A model generated the notes under the pieces. The model saw only the letters and a list, made by a program, of their open reading frames with translations. It had not been told where the DNA came from and did no database searches. A stretch of 47,636 nucleotides of DNA from Roseiflexus sp. (lineage in GTDB: Bacteria > Chloroflexota > Chloroflexia > Chloroflexales > Roseiflexaceae). Position numbers and translations under genes: made by a program. The stretch is from the NCBI GenBank assembly GCA_025062325.1, contig JANXAL010000115.1:1-47636 (forward strand), written 5' to 3'. Shown in pieces: positions 24,910 through 33,724 of the stretch; position 1 is the stretch's first letter; each line of letters starts with the position of its first letter.

Positions 24910-27303
24910 TCAAATCGCACGGGCAGCGCGTACCGCCCGGTACGCATCGACAATGCCAGCGCCGTATCGGATCGCCAGGGTTGTTGCACTGTCGCTGCCC
25001 GCGCACGGCGTCAGCGCCGACCCTTCCTGCGGCGCCGGTTGCGCGGTTGTGCGCAGGATGGCTTCAGTACGCTCCACATCGCCGATAAGCGCCGGGTTTG
25101 CCGACCACATCAGGGCAACCACACCGGTGACGTGGGGCGCCGCGATCGAAGTGCCGCTACTGATCGTGTAGCCGCTCCCCGGCGCTGCGGCAAGCACGTC
25201 GACACCCGGCGCCGCAATGTCTGGCTTGATCCGTCCGCTTCCGTCCGCCAGCACAGGACCGATGCTGCTGAAGGGGGCGACGAGGCCGTCGCGGTTCACG
25301 GCGCCAACGGTAAAAACGGCGTCGTAGAGTGCGAGGGGCGCATTCACACTGCTGCATGCCGGTCCGTCGTTGCCGGCTGCAGCAATGGTGACCATCCCTG
25401 CGGCGCGTAGCGCCTCGGCTGCGGGCAGGAGCGTGTTTGGATCGCACCCTTCCAGGTCTTGCGGGCATCCCCAGGAGTTGTTGGTCACATCGGCGCCAAG
25501 CGTCGGATTGCCGTCGCGCAAAGGATCACCGTCTGGCGGGAAAGGCGCCAGCATAAACTGCATGCAATCCAGGTAGCGCGCTGCATTCCCTACGTTGCGC
25601 GCCAGGTTGACGCATGCGATCCAGGTGGCGTCGGGCGCTACGCCGACGCGATTGCCGACCGCAGCGCTCAGGGTGAAGGTGCCATGCCCGTTGTAATCCA
25701 CCGGTTCTGTCGCTCCGCCCCACGGATCGTACCAGTTGTAATTATGGACGACTGTGCCATCCGCACGCGCGCCCCGGTAACTGTCGCGCAATTCGGGATG
25801 ATCCCATTGCACGCCGCTATCCGCTAAGCCGACCACAACACCCTTGCCGCGCACGCCCAACTCGTTCCAGACCCGATCAGCGTTGATCATGGTCAGGTTC
25901 CAGGGTGGTGCATCGGGCATGGGCATATCGCCGATCTCCGCTGCCAGCGGTTCGGGAAGCGGGCGCAGCACCGGATTGGGGAGGACTCGATCCACCTCCG
26001 GTCGCGTCTCCAGCCACAGACGCATCAGTATGCCTCCCTCGACCTCAAGCGCGTTCATTAGGTAGTAGGGGCGATGCCAGATGCCGAGACGGGTAAGATC
26101 GTCGCGCAACCCAGCTTGCGTGGCGTTCGCGTGACGCACAAGAGTCTCGTACACGGCTTGTCGTCGCGCCTGATAATCATCGATTGATGCAACAGCAGAA
26201 AGGTCTGCCTGATCCTTCAGAATGACGAATAGTCGATCACCGTACAAGCCGGGTTGCCCGACGCCGACGTAGACGGCTGCACCAGCCAGCCAGAGCGCTG
26301 CGGCGCCTGCAATGCCAGCCTGTGGCGCGCGCTCCGTCGCCCAGCGCAGCAGCGGCGCTACGCCCGCCAGGATCAGCGCCAGCAGCATACTGATCCCGGT
26401 CGCGCTCATTGCCCAAACAATCCCTTCGCGCCCCTGCACTAGCAATTCGATATGGAGCGTATCCGGGTCGGCGAACAGCAGCGGCGGCGCGATCGCCAGC
26501 GCAGCGAACAGCGCCAGCGCCCGCGAGTCAGGCGCGTGTCCGCGTCGAACGCTGGCGACTGCGCTCGCTAGCCATCCGAGCGTCGGCAACAGCGGCAGCA
26601 ACAGCAACGCCTGCCCGCCGACCCCAATGTTCCACCCCAGGATCAGGAAGAGCATCCCAACGACGATGCCGCCCGTGAGTAGCCCCGGACCGTCTGGATC
26701 GGCGGGAAGCGGTCGGAGGTAGACTCGCACAACCAGAAGGCGCGCTGCGGCGCCGAACAACACGGCGGCGGCAAGACCGAGCAGAATGTCGAGCAGCGAT
26801 CCGAGCGCACCCCACGCCAGCCAGGGGAGCGCCAACAGTGCTGCTGCGCCAGTCGCAAGCGGCGCGCCCGCTGGTCCGGTTTCGGTTCTTTGCTGTGGGA
26901 AACGCCAGCGCACCGTGAGCCAGAGCGCGCCGAGGTACGTCGCCATCAGCGCTATGCGCGCGGCTGCGGCAAGCTGCGCTTCCGACGACGGCAGCACGGC
27001 AGCCGGGATCATGAACCATGTTAGCGGCAGCGCCAGCAACCAGGCGTGCAGCGCTGCTCGCATCCGCGGCGCGCGGGTCATTGCCAGCGCTCCCAGAAAC
27101 AGTAGACTGAAGAGCAATGAGGCGGCTGACAAAGCGATGTCGCTGGCAATACGCGCGTTCGCCAGTGGCGCTGCGATCAGTACCAGCGCCACAGCGCCGC
27201 ACGCCGACATCACAATCACAACCAGCGCGGCGAGCAGACAACCGGCGCTGGATGGACGCGGACCGGATGGCAGCAGAGTGTCAGAAGCTTGGGTCATAGG
27301 CAT
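24910..27303 (-). CDS. Subtilisin-family (S8) protease with polytopic membrane N-terminus
   Basis: A 797-residue protein. The first 350 residues hold about eleven hydrophobic segments, for example LLAALVVIVMSACGAVALVL, ALHAWLLALPLTWFM and SMLLALILAGVAPLL. Then comes a soluble linker (DRLFVILKDQADLSAVAS onward) that may be an inhibitor-like propeptide, and a complete S8 domain with the Asp in GLADSGVQWDHPE, the His in YNGHGTF and the Ser in SSGTSIAAPHV. Asn is kept in NNSWG. Most subtilisins are secreted, so fusion to this many helices is unusual. The topology should place the catalytic domain outside. The ATG at 27303 (or 27297) is likely; a TTG lies at 27327. It is 148 bases upstream of arsA, with its own promoter possible. 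Confidence 0.85.
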   Translation of the reverse strand: MPMTQASDTLLPSGPRPSSAGCLLAALVVIVMSACGAVALVLIAAPLANARIASDIALSAASLLFSLLFLGALAMTRAPRMRAALHAWLLALPLTWFMIPAAVLPSSEAQLAAAARIALMATYLGALWLTVRWRFPQQRTETGPAGAPLATGAAALLALPWLAWGALGSLLDILLGLAAAVLFGAAARLLVVRVYLRPLPADPDGPGLLTGGIVVGMLFLILGWNIGVGGQALLLLPLLPTLGWLASAVASVRRGHAPDSRALALFAALAIAPPLLFADPDTLHIELLVQGREGIVWAMSATGISMLLALILAGVAPLLRWATERAPQAGIAGAAALWLAGAAVYVGVGQPGLYGDRLFVILKDQADLSAVASIDDYQARRQAVYETLVRHANATQAGLRDDLTRLGIWHRPYYLMNALEVEGGILMRLWLETRPEVDRVLPNPVLRPLPEPLAAEIGDMPMPDAPPWNLTMINADRVWNELGVRGKGVVVGLADSGVQWDHPELRDSYRGARADGTVVHNYNWYDPWGGATEPVDYNGHGTFTLSAAVGNRVGVAPDATWIACVNLARNVGNAARYLDCMQFMLAPFPPDGDPLRDGNPTLGADVTNNSWGCPQDLEGCDPNTLLPAAEALRAAGMVTIAAAGNDGPACSSVNAPLALYDAVFTVGAVNRDGLVAPFSSIGPVLADGSGRIKPDIAAPGVDVLAAAPGSGYTISSGTSIAAPHVTGVVALMWSANPALIGDVERTEAILRTTAQPAPQEGSALTPCAGSDSATTLAIRYGAGIVDAYRAVRAARAI

Positions 27304-27480
27304 AGTTGGTCCGGTCAATGCTTGCAAGAATTGCTCGCGGAGCGATCAAGCGAACCTAGAGTCAACATTGCGTCGGGGGAGGGAACGGTTCAGGCAGCGG
27401 TAGATAGGGCGAAGGCGCCGGCCGCCCACGGAACGCTCTAAAGCGCATTGCCTAATTCGGCTAAACGGGCGAGAGCAGAG

Positions 27481-29136
27481 TCATTCCCACCCCAGTTGAC
27501 GCCGTTTCTCATCGAGGCGGCGCTCGGCATCAAGGCGTTCGAGCGCATACTCATTCATATCAACGAACCGCATGCCTTCCGCCAGTAACGGATGCACGGC
27601 AGCGATCTGGCGATACATCTCCTGAGCGATCCGTCGATAGCTGGGATGTCCCTGTGGCGCGCTGCGCAGCTCGCACAGGTGGTAGGCTTCGCGCAGCGTG
27701 AGCGTAACGCGCCAGCGCACGCGATAGGCGAACGGTACAGCGTACTGCGCTTCCTCTGGCAGATCAGCGGCAATCGCTGCAACCACCGCTCCCGCTCGTT
27801 CCAGCGCTGCGCGAAATGGTTCACCCAGGCCATACTCGTCAATTTCCGGCGGCACGACATAGCCGTGCTGCACGCCAAACCGCTGTCGTTCCTGGGTCAG
27901 CATCCGGTGACGCTGGAGATCGCGGTAAGCGCCGATGTCTGCCAACAGGTCGAATGTGTAACGCGCTTCCTCAAAGGCGCGCCCTGGACGGTGGAAGCGG
28001 CTGCCGCGCCTGCCGACATAGGCACGGATCAGGCTAGCGCGTTCATCGGCGGTCATCGCGTCCGCCAGCGCGCGCGCTTCTGTCAGCGGCACATCGAGGT
28101 GCGGGTAGAGAATGGCGGCCACCACCCGCGCCTCGGCGTCGGGGTCGAACGCCACGAGGGTCACAGGTACGGCGTCGGCGGCAGGTGACGCAATCTCGCG
28201 CAGCCGATAGGCAACTGCATCTGCCAGCGCCTGCGTTTCCCGGCGGGTTTCGCGCAAATATGCCTGATACGCCTTGCCACGTTCGCTCTTTGCACGCTTG
28301 ACGAACGAAGGGATCTGGTCATCGAGCGCGCGCTGCAACGCTGCTGCCAGCGATTGCAACTCCGCGAGCGGCGATGCATACAGTTTGGTTAGCAGATACT
28401 CAAATGCGCGACCATTGCCGAACAACCCGACGTTGGTCAATGTCGCCATTGGCAGCAGCCCGCGCAGCAGATCGAACGTTCTGGCGCGGGTGGCGCTGGC
28501 GTAGGCGCGTTCAGAAACGCTCTCATCACGAGGAATATGCGCACGGACAGCGGCGAGCGTCGGTTCGATCAGCGCCGAGTAAGTGTCAAACAGTTGGTCC
28601 ATTGCCGCTTCGTAGGCGGATGCATGGCGCGACGCCATGATCGTCGCTTCGCGGAGGTAGCGGTACCGTCCTTCGACCTTACGGTTGAACGCGACGTAGC
28701 GGGTCGATTTTTCGAGCGGGCTGATGCCGATCCGGTTATCCTCGAGCGCTTTCGCGGCGATGTTGCTGACCCCTTCGCAGGCGACGTGCGCGCCGCCCAA
28801 CTCCGCTATCGAGTCGTCGCCGTAGCCGATCAGGACGCGCTCATAGAACGCTTCGGCGCGATGCACAGCGACGATCTGATGCGCTGCGGCATCGGCGCTG
28901 AGCGCCACAATTGCCTGGAAGTCGGCTTCGGGCGCCTGAATGAACTCATCGAGCAGGATGCGGCGCAGGCTCTTGTCGGAGCGACTGTAGCGCGAGAAGA
29001 GTGCGCCGCGCACGACATCGGGCAGATTGCGCAGGCCGAAGACCGGTGCATCGACATCAGTCACAAACGGCGCAAGGAGCGCACGTTCCGCGTCACTAAA
29101 CCGGTCACCCCAGGGGTCGCTTTCGGTTGGTTCCAC
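27481..29136 (-). CDS. Tandem ThyX-like protein, function uncertain
   Basis: A 551-residue protein that reads as two ThyX-like halves. The first half has IGYGDDSIAELGGAHVACEG and ends in EKSTRYVAF, which lines up with the substrate-binding S.RY of flavin-dependent thymidylate synthase. The second half has DLQRHRMLTQERQRFGV, which lines up with RHR...S...S.RY but lacks the usual Ser. Canonical ThyX is about 220-270 residues with one such motif, so the length doubling is real. It probably binds flavin or nucleotide, but thymidylate synthase activity should not be assumed. It starts at a GTG (29136) with GGAGA upstream. It is a single gene, followed by the S8 gene after 177 bases. Confidence 0.7.
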   Translation of the reverse strand: MEPTESDPWGDRFSDAERALLAPFVTDVDAPVFGLRNLPDVVRGALFSRYSRSDKSLRRILLDEFIQAPEADFQAIVALSADAAAHQIVAVHRAEAFYERVLIGYGDDSIAELGGAHVACEGVSNIAAKALEDNRIGISPLEKSTRYVAFNRKVEGRYRYLREATIMASRHASAYEAAMDQLFDTYSALIEPTLAAVRAHIPRDESVSERAYASATRARTFDLLRGLLPMATLTNVGLFGNGRAFEYLLTKLYASPLAELQSLAAALQRALDDQIPSFVKRAKSERGKAYQAYLRETRRETQALADAVAYRLREIASPAADAVPVTLVAFDPDAEARVVAAILYPHLDVPLTEARALADAMTADERASLIRAYVGRRGSRFHRPGRAFEEARYTFDLLADIGAYRDLQRHRMLTQERQRFGVQHGYVVPPEIDEYGLGEPFRAALERAGAVVAAIAADLPEEAQYAVPFAYRVRWRVTLTLREAYHLCELRSAPQGHPSYRRIAQEMYRQIAAVHPLLAEGMRFVDMNEYALERLDAERRLDEKRRQLGWE

Positions 29137-29150
29137 GTGTCTCTCCGGGA

Positions 29151-29250
29151 AACGAATAGGTCAACGAATGGGTCACAAATAAGCGAATTGCATCAACGAA
29201 TAAGCGAATGGCGTCAACGAATGGCGTCAGCGAATAAGCGAATAACCTTT
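29151..29250. repeat. cgaatg-type short repeats upstream of the ThyX-like gene
   Basis: Irregular units such as caacgaatgggtcacaaataagcg and caacgaatggcgtcagcg recur about eight times. These are the same word family as at 8777-8861 and 42318-42660. Confidence 0.65.
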
Positions 29251-29313
29251 CTGTGTCTTCTGCGTGTCTATAGTTGTCCTAGAATATAAACGAATGCGCC
29301 AGCGAAGAATCCC

Positions 29314-30252
29314 CTACCCAAGATTGACTCCGATCTCGAAGGTTGCTGCATACCCCTGGTCAAGCGGCGTCAGGTTCAGCATCAGTTGATCGCCGCTCTG
29401 TCGGAAAATGCCATCGTTCTGATTGAGGGTCGTGCGGCGTCCCCGGCCTGCGTAAGGCGCCTGGGCAAATACGGCGTCGCTGATGGCGTCGTCGAAGTAG
29501 AGCTGCGATGTAAAGTCGTAGACCTGCCCGGCAGCATTAGTGATTCGGATTTTGAAGTGGATATGGACGGTGCGTCCCGGATACCAGCCGGGGTAGATGG
29601 TGGTGAATGTTGCAACGCCGTTAGCATCAGTCATCTGGTAGCCACGCAGCCACAATTGACCACGGGTATCGATGCGAGGGTCGCGCACGCCGGAATAGAC
29701 GCCCTGAGCATCGCAGTGCCAGATATCCACCATTGCGCCACTGAGCGGCGTACAACCGGCGCGGCTGATCTGGCTGACTACGAAGGTGAGCAGCAGGGGC
29801 AGCCCTTCTTTGACCACGCCGCTGGCGGGATCAGAACGAATGTCCGCGCGATTCAGGCGCGTATCGATGAAGAACGGTCCCGCAGTCTGCTCAGGGCGCA
29901 CAATGCACGCTGGCGCCGGTCGGCTCACTCCTGCGTTGAGATTGGCTGTTGGCGCTGCCGTGACAGGAGCAGATGATTCACCTGGAGCAGCGGTTGGCGC
30001 CAAAGTTGCGACAGGCGAAAGCGCTGGCTGTACGCCGGATGTAGCAGTCGCTTCAGGTCGGACTGGCGCTATAGCGGGCGCGCTTCCGACCGGCGTCCCG
30101 GCAGTTCCGCTCGATCCCGTTGCGCTGCAGCCGACCAGCAGCGCGGCAGCGGAGGCGCCGAGCAGCGCCAGGACCTCACGCCGCGTCAGAATCCGCCCTA
30201 TCGGGCGATCATCGGTATCCATCATCTCCTCGTGTCTGACTGTTTGTTTCAT
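29314..30252 (-). CDS. Exported intradiol-dioxygenase-like protein
   Basis: A 312-residue protein with a Tat-like, lipoprotein-like N-terminus (TRREVLALLGASAAALLVGC) followed by a Ser/Thr/Pro/Ala-rich linker of about 85 residues. The catalytic domain resembles protocatechuate 3,4-dioxygenase beta-like proteins: IWHCDAQGVYSG (first Fe Tyr), YPGWYPGRTVHIHFKI (second Tyr and two His), which makes a complete Fe(III) ligand set. It should cleave catechol-like rings outside the cell, or act on aromatic material of the mat or sheath. Intradiol enzymes are usually cytoplasmic, so export is notable. The ATG at 30252 lacks a good ribosome site; two ATGs at 30225/30222 follow GAGGAG and are possible starts. 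No aromatic catabolism genes are nearby. Confidence 0.82.
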   Translation of the reverse strand: MKQTVRHEEMMDTDDRPIGRILTRREVLALLGASAAALLVGCSATGSSGTAGTPVGSAPAIAPVRPEATATSGVQPALSPVATLAPTAAPGESSAPVTAAPTANLNAGVSRPAPACIVRPEQTAGPFFIDTRLNRADIRSDPASGVVKEGLPLLLTFVVSQISRAGCTPLSGAMVDIWHCDAQGVYSGVRDPRIDTRGQLWLRGYQMTDANGVATFTTIYPGWYPGRTVHIHFKIRITNAAGQVYDFTSQLYFDDAISDAVFAQAPYAGRGRRTTLNQNDGIFRQSGDQLMLNLTPLDQGYAATFEIGVNLG

Positions 30253-30851
30253 GCTAGGTAATAATGCGTAGCGCAGCGGGATGCCGCTGCTTCTGACAAA
30301 CTCACTCGGCAGTCCTCTGCATATTGTACTGTAGCAGCCCTATCTTCAGATCTCGTGAAGAACAGAATAAGGGTCTCCTGGGCTGCAACCTGGCATCCTT
30401 TAGCGCTTCGGAAGGTTGACGCGAAGACGCACAGGCCGAACGTCTCGCGGTCAGTTCAATGTACGACAACATTATTTATTCCGGCGAGACTCCTGATGGA
30501 AAATAATACATGCTTCTGCTGTGCGCTTCTCATGGTCGGTTGATGAATAGACGTTCCTCTTACCTCTTGCCCCTTGCCTCTCGCCTCTGGCCTTTGGCCT
30601 CTCTCACCTCTCGCCTCTCGTCTCTTGCCTCTCCCGCCTCTCGCCTGAAAGTTACCGATTCGTTATGACCTGTTGACAACCGTTATCAAAAGTTGGGCAG
30701 CCCTGCTGCTATGATGGTCCCGGCACCATGACATCTCCGCCTAGCAACGACACCACGACCGTGGCAGACCCGGCGCGAGCCGGGAGGGTTTCGTGTGCGC
30801 AGCGCCCTGTCTGCGATCGGTTCAATGATGAATCAGGAGGTAGAGGACGTT
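30253..30851. promoter_or_regulatory. Intergenic region: hairpin, CT-rich repeats and operator-like palindrome
   Basis: The region separates the divergent dioxygenase and lactate permease genes. It holds a 7-bp hairpin (30273-30279/30284-30290), a CT-rich tract of cctctcgcctctc type (about 30556-30652), and a 17-base palindrome at 30673-30689. No gene is visible. Confidence 0.6.
30673..30689 (+). promoter_or_regulatory. Candidate operator upstream of lactate permease
   Basis: TTGACAAC-C-GTTATCAA is a near-perfect palindrome (7 of 8 pairs) 163 bases upstream of the permease start. Its left half also matches TTGACA, but no -10 box sits at the right distance. A repressor site, perhaps for a GntR-type lactate regulator, is the simplest guess. 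Confidence 0.4.
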
Positions 30852-32579
30852 ATGGATCTCGGTCTGCAAGCGTTTCTGGCGTTCAGTCCGATTCTGATCG
30901 CTGCGGTGTTGCTCGTTGGTCTGCGCTGGCCCGCGCGTCGGGCAATGCCAATTGTCTACGTGTTCGCCGTGCTGATCGCCCTCTTTGCCTGGCAGGTGCC
31001 GTTCATGCGGGTGATCGCATCGACCATCCAGGGCTTGTTCATCACCTTCGACATTCTGCTGATCATCTTTGGCGCCATTCTGCTCCTCAACACTCTGAAG
31101 CACTCCGGCGCCGTCGCTGTCATCCGCAACGGGTTCAGCACTATCAGCGCCGACCGTCGCGTGCAGGCGATCATCATCGGCTGGCTGTTCGGTGCGTTTA
31201 TCGAAGGCGCTTCGGGGTTCGGCACGCCAGCGGCGATTGCTGCGCCGCTCATGGTGGCGCTCGGCTTTCCGGCGATGGCGGCGGTGATGATCGGCATGAT
31301 GGTGCAAAGCACGCCGGTGACGTTCGGCGCCGTCGGCACGCCGATCCTGGTCGGTGCACGCGGCGGACTGGATACGCCTGAACTGGGTGCGCAACTTGCG
31401 GCGGTCGGTCTGTCGCTCAACGACTATCTGCGTCTTATTGCAGTGCATGCGGCGATCATCCACGGCATTACTGGAACACTCATGCCGCTGCTGATGGTCA
31501 TGATGATGACCCGCTTCTTCGGGAAGAACAAATCGTGGACGGAAGGGTTGTCGATGGCGCCGTTCGCGATCTTCAGCGGTCTGGCGTTCACCGTTCCCTA
31601 CACCCTCACCGGCGTGCTGCTCGGACCGGAGTTCCCGTCGCTGCTGGGGTCGCTGGTGGGGCTGGCAATCGTGGTGACGGCGGCGCGACGCGGGTTCCTG
31701 CTGCCGAAGGATACGTGGGATTTCGCCCCTCCGAGTGAGTGGCAACCGGAATGGCTCGGGCAGATCGAGATCAAGCTCGATGATCTGACCGGTAAGAAGC
31801 CGATGAGCACCTGGCTGGCGTGGGCGCCGTACCTGCTGGTGGCGTTCTTCCTGGTGCTGACCCGTCTGCCGCAGTTGCCCATCGGCTCAACGCTACGCTC
31901 AATCCTGAAGATCGAATGGAAGGACATCTTCGGCACCGGCATTACCGCCTCAACAACGCCACTCTACCTTCCCGCGTCGATCCTGGTTGTGGTGGTGCTG
32001 ATCACATTCTTCCTCCATCGCATGAGCCGCAACGAACTCCAGGCGGCGATCAGCGACTCGAGCAAGGTCATTCTCGGCGCAGGCTTTGTGCTGATCTTCA
32101 CTGTGCCGATGGTGCGCGTCTACATCAATTCAGGGGTCAACGCACTGGGCATTGCGAGCATGCCGATCAGCATGGCGGAGTGGGTGGCGGTGAATGTGGG
32201 CGGCATCTGGCCCCTGTTTGCGCCGACGATTGGCGCGTTGGGCGCATTCATTGCAGGCAGCAACACTGTTAGCAACCTGATGTTCAGTCTTTTCCAGCAC
32301 GGCGTCGCCGAGCGGTTGCTGATTTCGGGGGCTGCGATTGTGGCGCTGCAATCCGTCGGCGCTGCGGCTGGCAACATGATCGCCATCCACAACGTTGTCG
32401 CCGCCTCGGCAACCGTCGGATTGCTGGGGCAGGAGGGCGCGACGCTGCGCAAAACCGCCCTGCCAACTTTCTATTATCTGCTCGTTGCGGGTACAATCGG
32501 ACTGATCGCCATTTACGGCTTGAGCGTCAGCGACCCGCTCGTGGCTGAGATGGCGCGCAATGCGGCATCGGGGCAGTAG
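30852..32579 (+). CDS. lctP: L-lactate permease (LctP family)
   Basis: A 575-residue, 12-to-14-helix membrane transporter that brings lactate (or glycolate) into the cell with protons. Family features are [18 protein letters not shown] at the start, [40 protein letters not shown] and [16 protein letters not shown] near the end. Length fits LctP. I chose the ATG at 30852 because GGAGGTAGAGG lies upstream; starts at 30795 or 30825 are possible. A candidate operator precedes it. Two hairpins follow the stop. A LarA-family gene 5.8 kb away could work on the same substrate, but no lactate dehydrogenase is visible in the window. Confidence 0.9.
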   Translation: MDLGLQAFLAFSPILIAAVLLVGLRWPARRAMPIVYVFAVLIALFAWQVPFMRVIASTIQGLFITFDILLIIFGAILLLNTLKHSGAVAVIRNGFSTISADRRVQAIIIGWLFGAFIEGASGFGTPAAIAAPLMVALGFPAMAAVMIGMMVQSTPVTFGAVGTPILVGARGGLDTPELGAQLAAVGLSLNDYLRLIAVHAAIIHGITGTLMPLLMVMMMTRFFGKNKSWTEGLSMAPFAIFSGLAFTVPYTLTGVLLGPEFPSLLGSLVGLAIVVTAARRGFLLPKDTWDFAPPSEWQPEWLGQIEIKLDDLTGKKPMSTWLAWAPYLLVAFFLVLTRLPQLPIGSTLRSILKIEWKDIFGTGITASTTPLYLPASILVVVVLITFFLHRMSRNELQAAISDSSKVILGAGFVLIFTVPMVRVYINSGVNALGIASMPISMAEWVAVNVGGIWPLFAPTIGALGAFIAGSNTVSNLMFSLFQHGVAERLLISGAAIVALQSVGAAAGNMIAIHNVVAASATVGLLGQEGATLRKTALPTFYYLLVAGTIGLIAIYGLSVSDPLVAEMARNAASGQ

Positions 32580-32582
32580 AGT

Positions 32583-32685
32583 CGTTGCACCGCAACGGTC
32601 CCCGACGTTGCAGGTTACAGGTGAGTGGTTTGAGAGTTGAAGCGGTCGGGCAGAAACATTGTATTGCAACGGCTCTGCCTGACCG
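32583..32685 (+). terminator. Hairpins following the lactate permease
   Basis: CGTTGC-ACC-GCAACG (32583-32597) starts 4 bases after the stop. A larger stem (32643-32654/32674-32685, 11 of 12 pairs) follows. Neither has a T-run, so termination may need Rho or these may be 3'-end stabilisers. Confidence 0.45.
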
Positions 32686-32842
32686 CCAGAATGTGAGAGG
32701 ATTAAGCGTTTACCCTGAAAGACAGGAGATGGCAGGTGGAAGGCGAGAAAGGATCCGACGGCTGTGGTCTTTGCCGCAAATCCCTTGCCGTGGCGGAACA
32801 TCTCCGGTAGAACAACTCTCTCACTCAGATGTGACTTCTGTG

Positions 32843-33303
32843 TCACGAACTCATCTGAGTCAACCAGTGTTCAATCTGGAAGTCCGTAGCGAAAGGGTTA
32901 ACAAAACGCACCCCTTCTGTGACCTGCCCCGAGTTGAAGTCCTCGCTGAACACAACAGGCAGTTGGTTTAGACGAGCAGTGGCCCAAATCTGGGCATCCC
33001 AAAAGTTAAGCTGGTGATCGCGCACTCCACGCGCCGCTTCCAGGACAATCATGCCGGTCACCTCCAGGACCGTCCAGCTCTGGAGGTAGTTCGTTATCCT
33101 CTCGCAGGCGTCCGGTATAGAGAGAGGCGCTACGATCTGGTTATAGCAACAAAAAACTCAGCGAGCACTTAGGTGCTGATTGCGCCAGCACCGCTGATGA
33201 CCAGGCGGTCCAGGACATCCAGGGCGCGTCGTTGCTTGTCAGGTGCCGAGCGATCGTAGGCGTAGACCAGCACGTTGGTATCCACCAGCACCCTAGCGTT
33301 CAT
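32843..33303 (-). pseudogene. vapC: PIN-domain toxin (VapC-like), broken
   Basis: The gene starts at 33303 (MNARVLVDTNVLVYAYDRSA, with the first catalytic Asp) and should be an RNase toxin. After GAGAIST a TAA (33169-33171) sits where homologues have Gln; the frame reads on V L A E F F V A I T R S to a TAG, then the rest continues in another frame (APLSIPDACERITNYLQSW, later FWDAQIWATA and VVFSEDF, which carry the remaining acidic residues). So at least one nonsense mutation and one frameshift have inactivated it. Start and end otherwise align with a full-length PIN protein of about 150 residues. It overlaps the antitoxin gene by 11 bases, the usual VapBC arrangement. Confidence 0.82.
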
Positions 33304-33550
33304 GCAGATCCTCCCGACGCCAGGTTCGTCTGCCAGGAGTCGCTCCTTGATCCAGCAGTTCCAGGATGAATGCTCGCTCTGCTTTCCAGGCAGATAGATC
33401 GCGCTGAGGGACATACGATGCCCGGGCAAATTGATCAATAGCCCGACGGATGACCTCGGCCTCAGTCAGCCCGCACGCTTTCCCGAGTTGCTTAAGGAGA
33501 GCCTCCTGATGAGGCTCGATGTAAATCTGCTTCCGAACTTTCGACGCCAT
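33293..33550 (-). CDS. vapB: Ribbon-helix-helix antitoxin (VapB-like)
   Basis: An 85-residue protein. The N-terminal RHH domain reads KVRKQIYIEPHQEALLKQLG then GLTEAEVIRRAIDQF. The C-terminal part (WKAERAFILELLDQG) is the usual toxin-binding region. The ATG is at 33550 and the gene overlaps the PIN gene by 11 bases. The antitoxin is intact while its toxin is broken, so it may persist as a DNA-binding repressor or as a protector against a related toxin. Two TATACATC repeats lie just upstream and are likely its own operator. Confidence 0.83.
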   Translation of the reverse strand: MASKVRKQIYIEPHQEALLKQLGKACGLTEAEVIRRAIDQFARASYVPQRDLSAWKAERAFILELLDQGATPGRRTWRREDLHER

Positions 33551-33581
33551 GTCGTTTTCTTTCCAGTGTGTCAGGTGAACA

Positions 33582-33601
33582 TATACATCACATTATACAT
33601 C
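33582..33601 (-). promoter_or_regulatory. Promoter/operator of the antitoxin gene
   Basis: Two TATACATC direct repeats (33582-33589 and 33594-33601) start 12 bases apart. On the minus strand a perfect TATAAT (33592-33597) overlaps the second one, 42 bases before the antitoxin ATG. Overlap of a -10 box with repeated half-sites is typical of autoregulated antitoxins. Confidence 0.5.
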
Positions 33602-33724
33602 GCCAGAGCCTGTACTGTAGTGCGAGGCGGTTTCTCGTTTTTGCCAGCCTTCAATCCGCCATCTGACGCAGCGATGATGGGGTGATGTTCTTCGTCATTG
33701 ACGATGACTCGACGAACATAGACC

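Noticed and set aside
30673-30678. TTGACA as a -35 box of the lactate permease
   Set aside because: No -10 box at 16-18 bases; the nearest TATGAT is 31 bases away.
30822-31745. 307-codon minus-strand frame over the lactate permease
   Set aside because: Antisense shadow of a well-supported transporter, with no domain.
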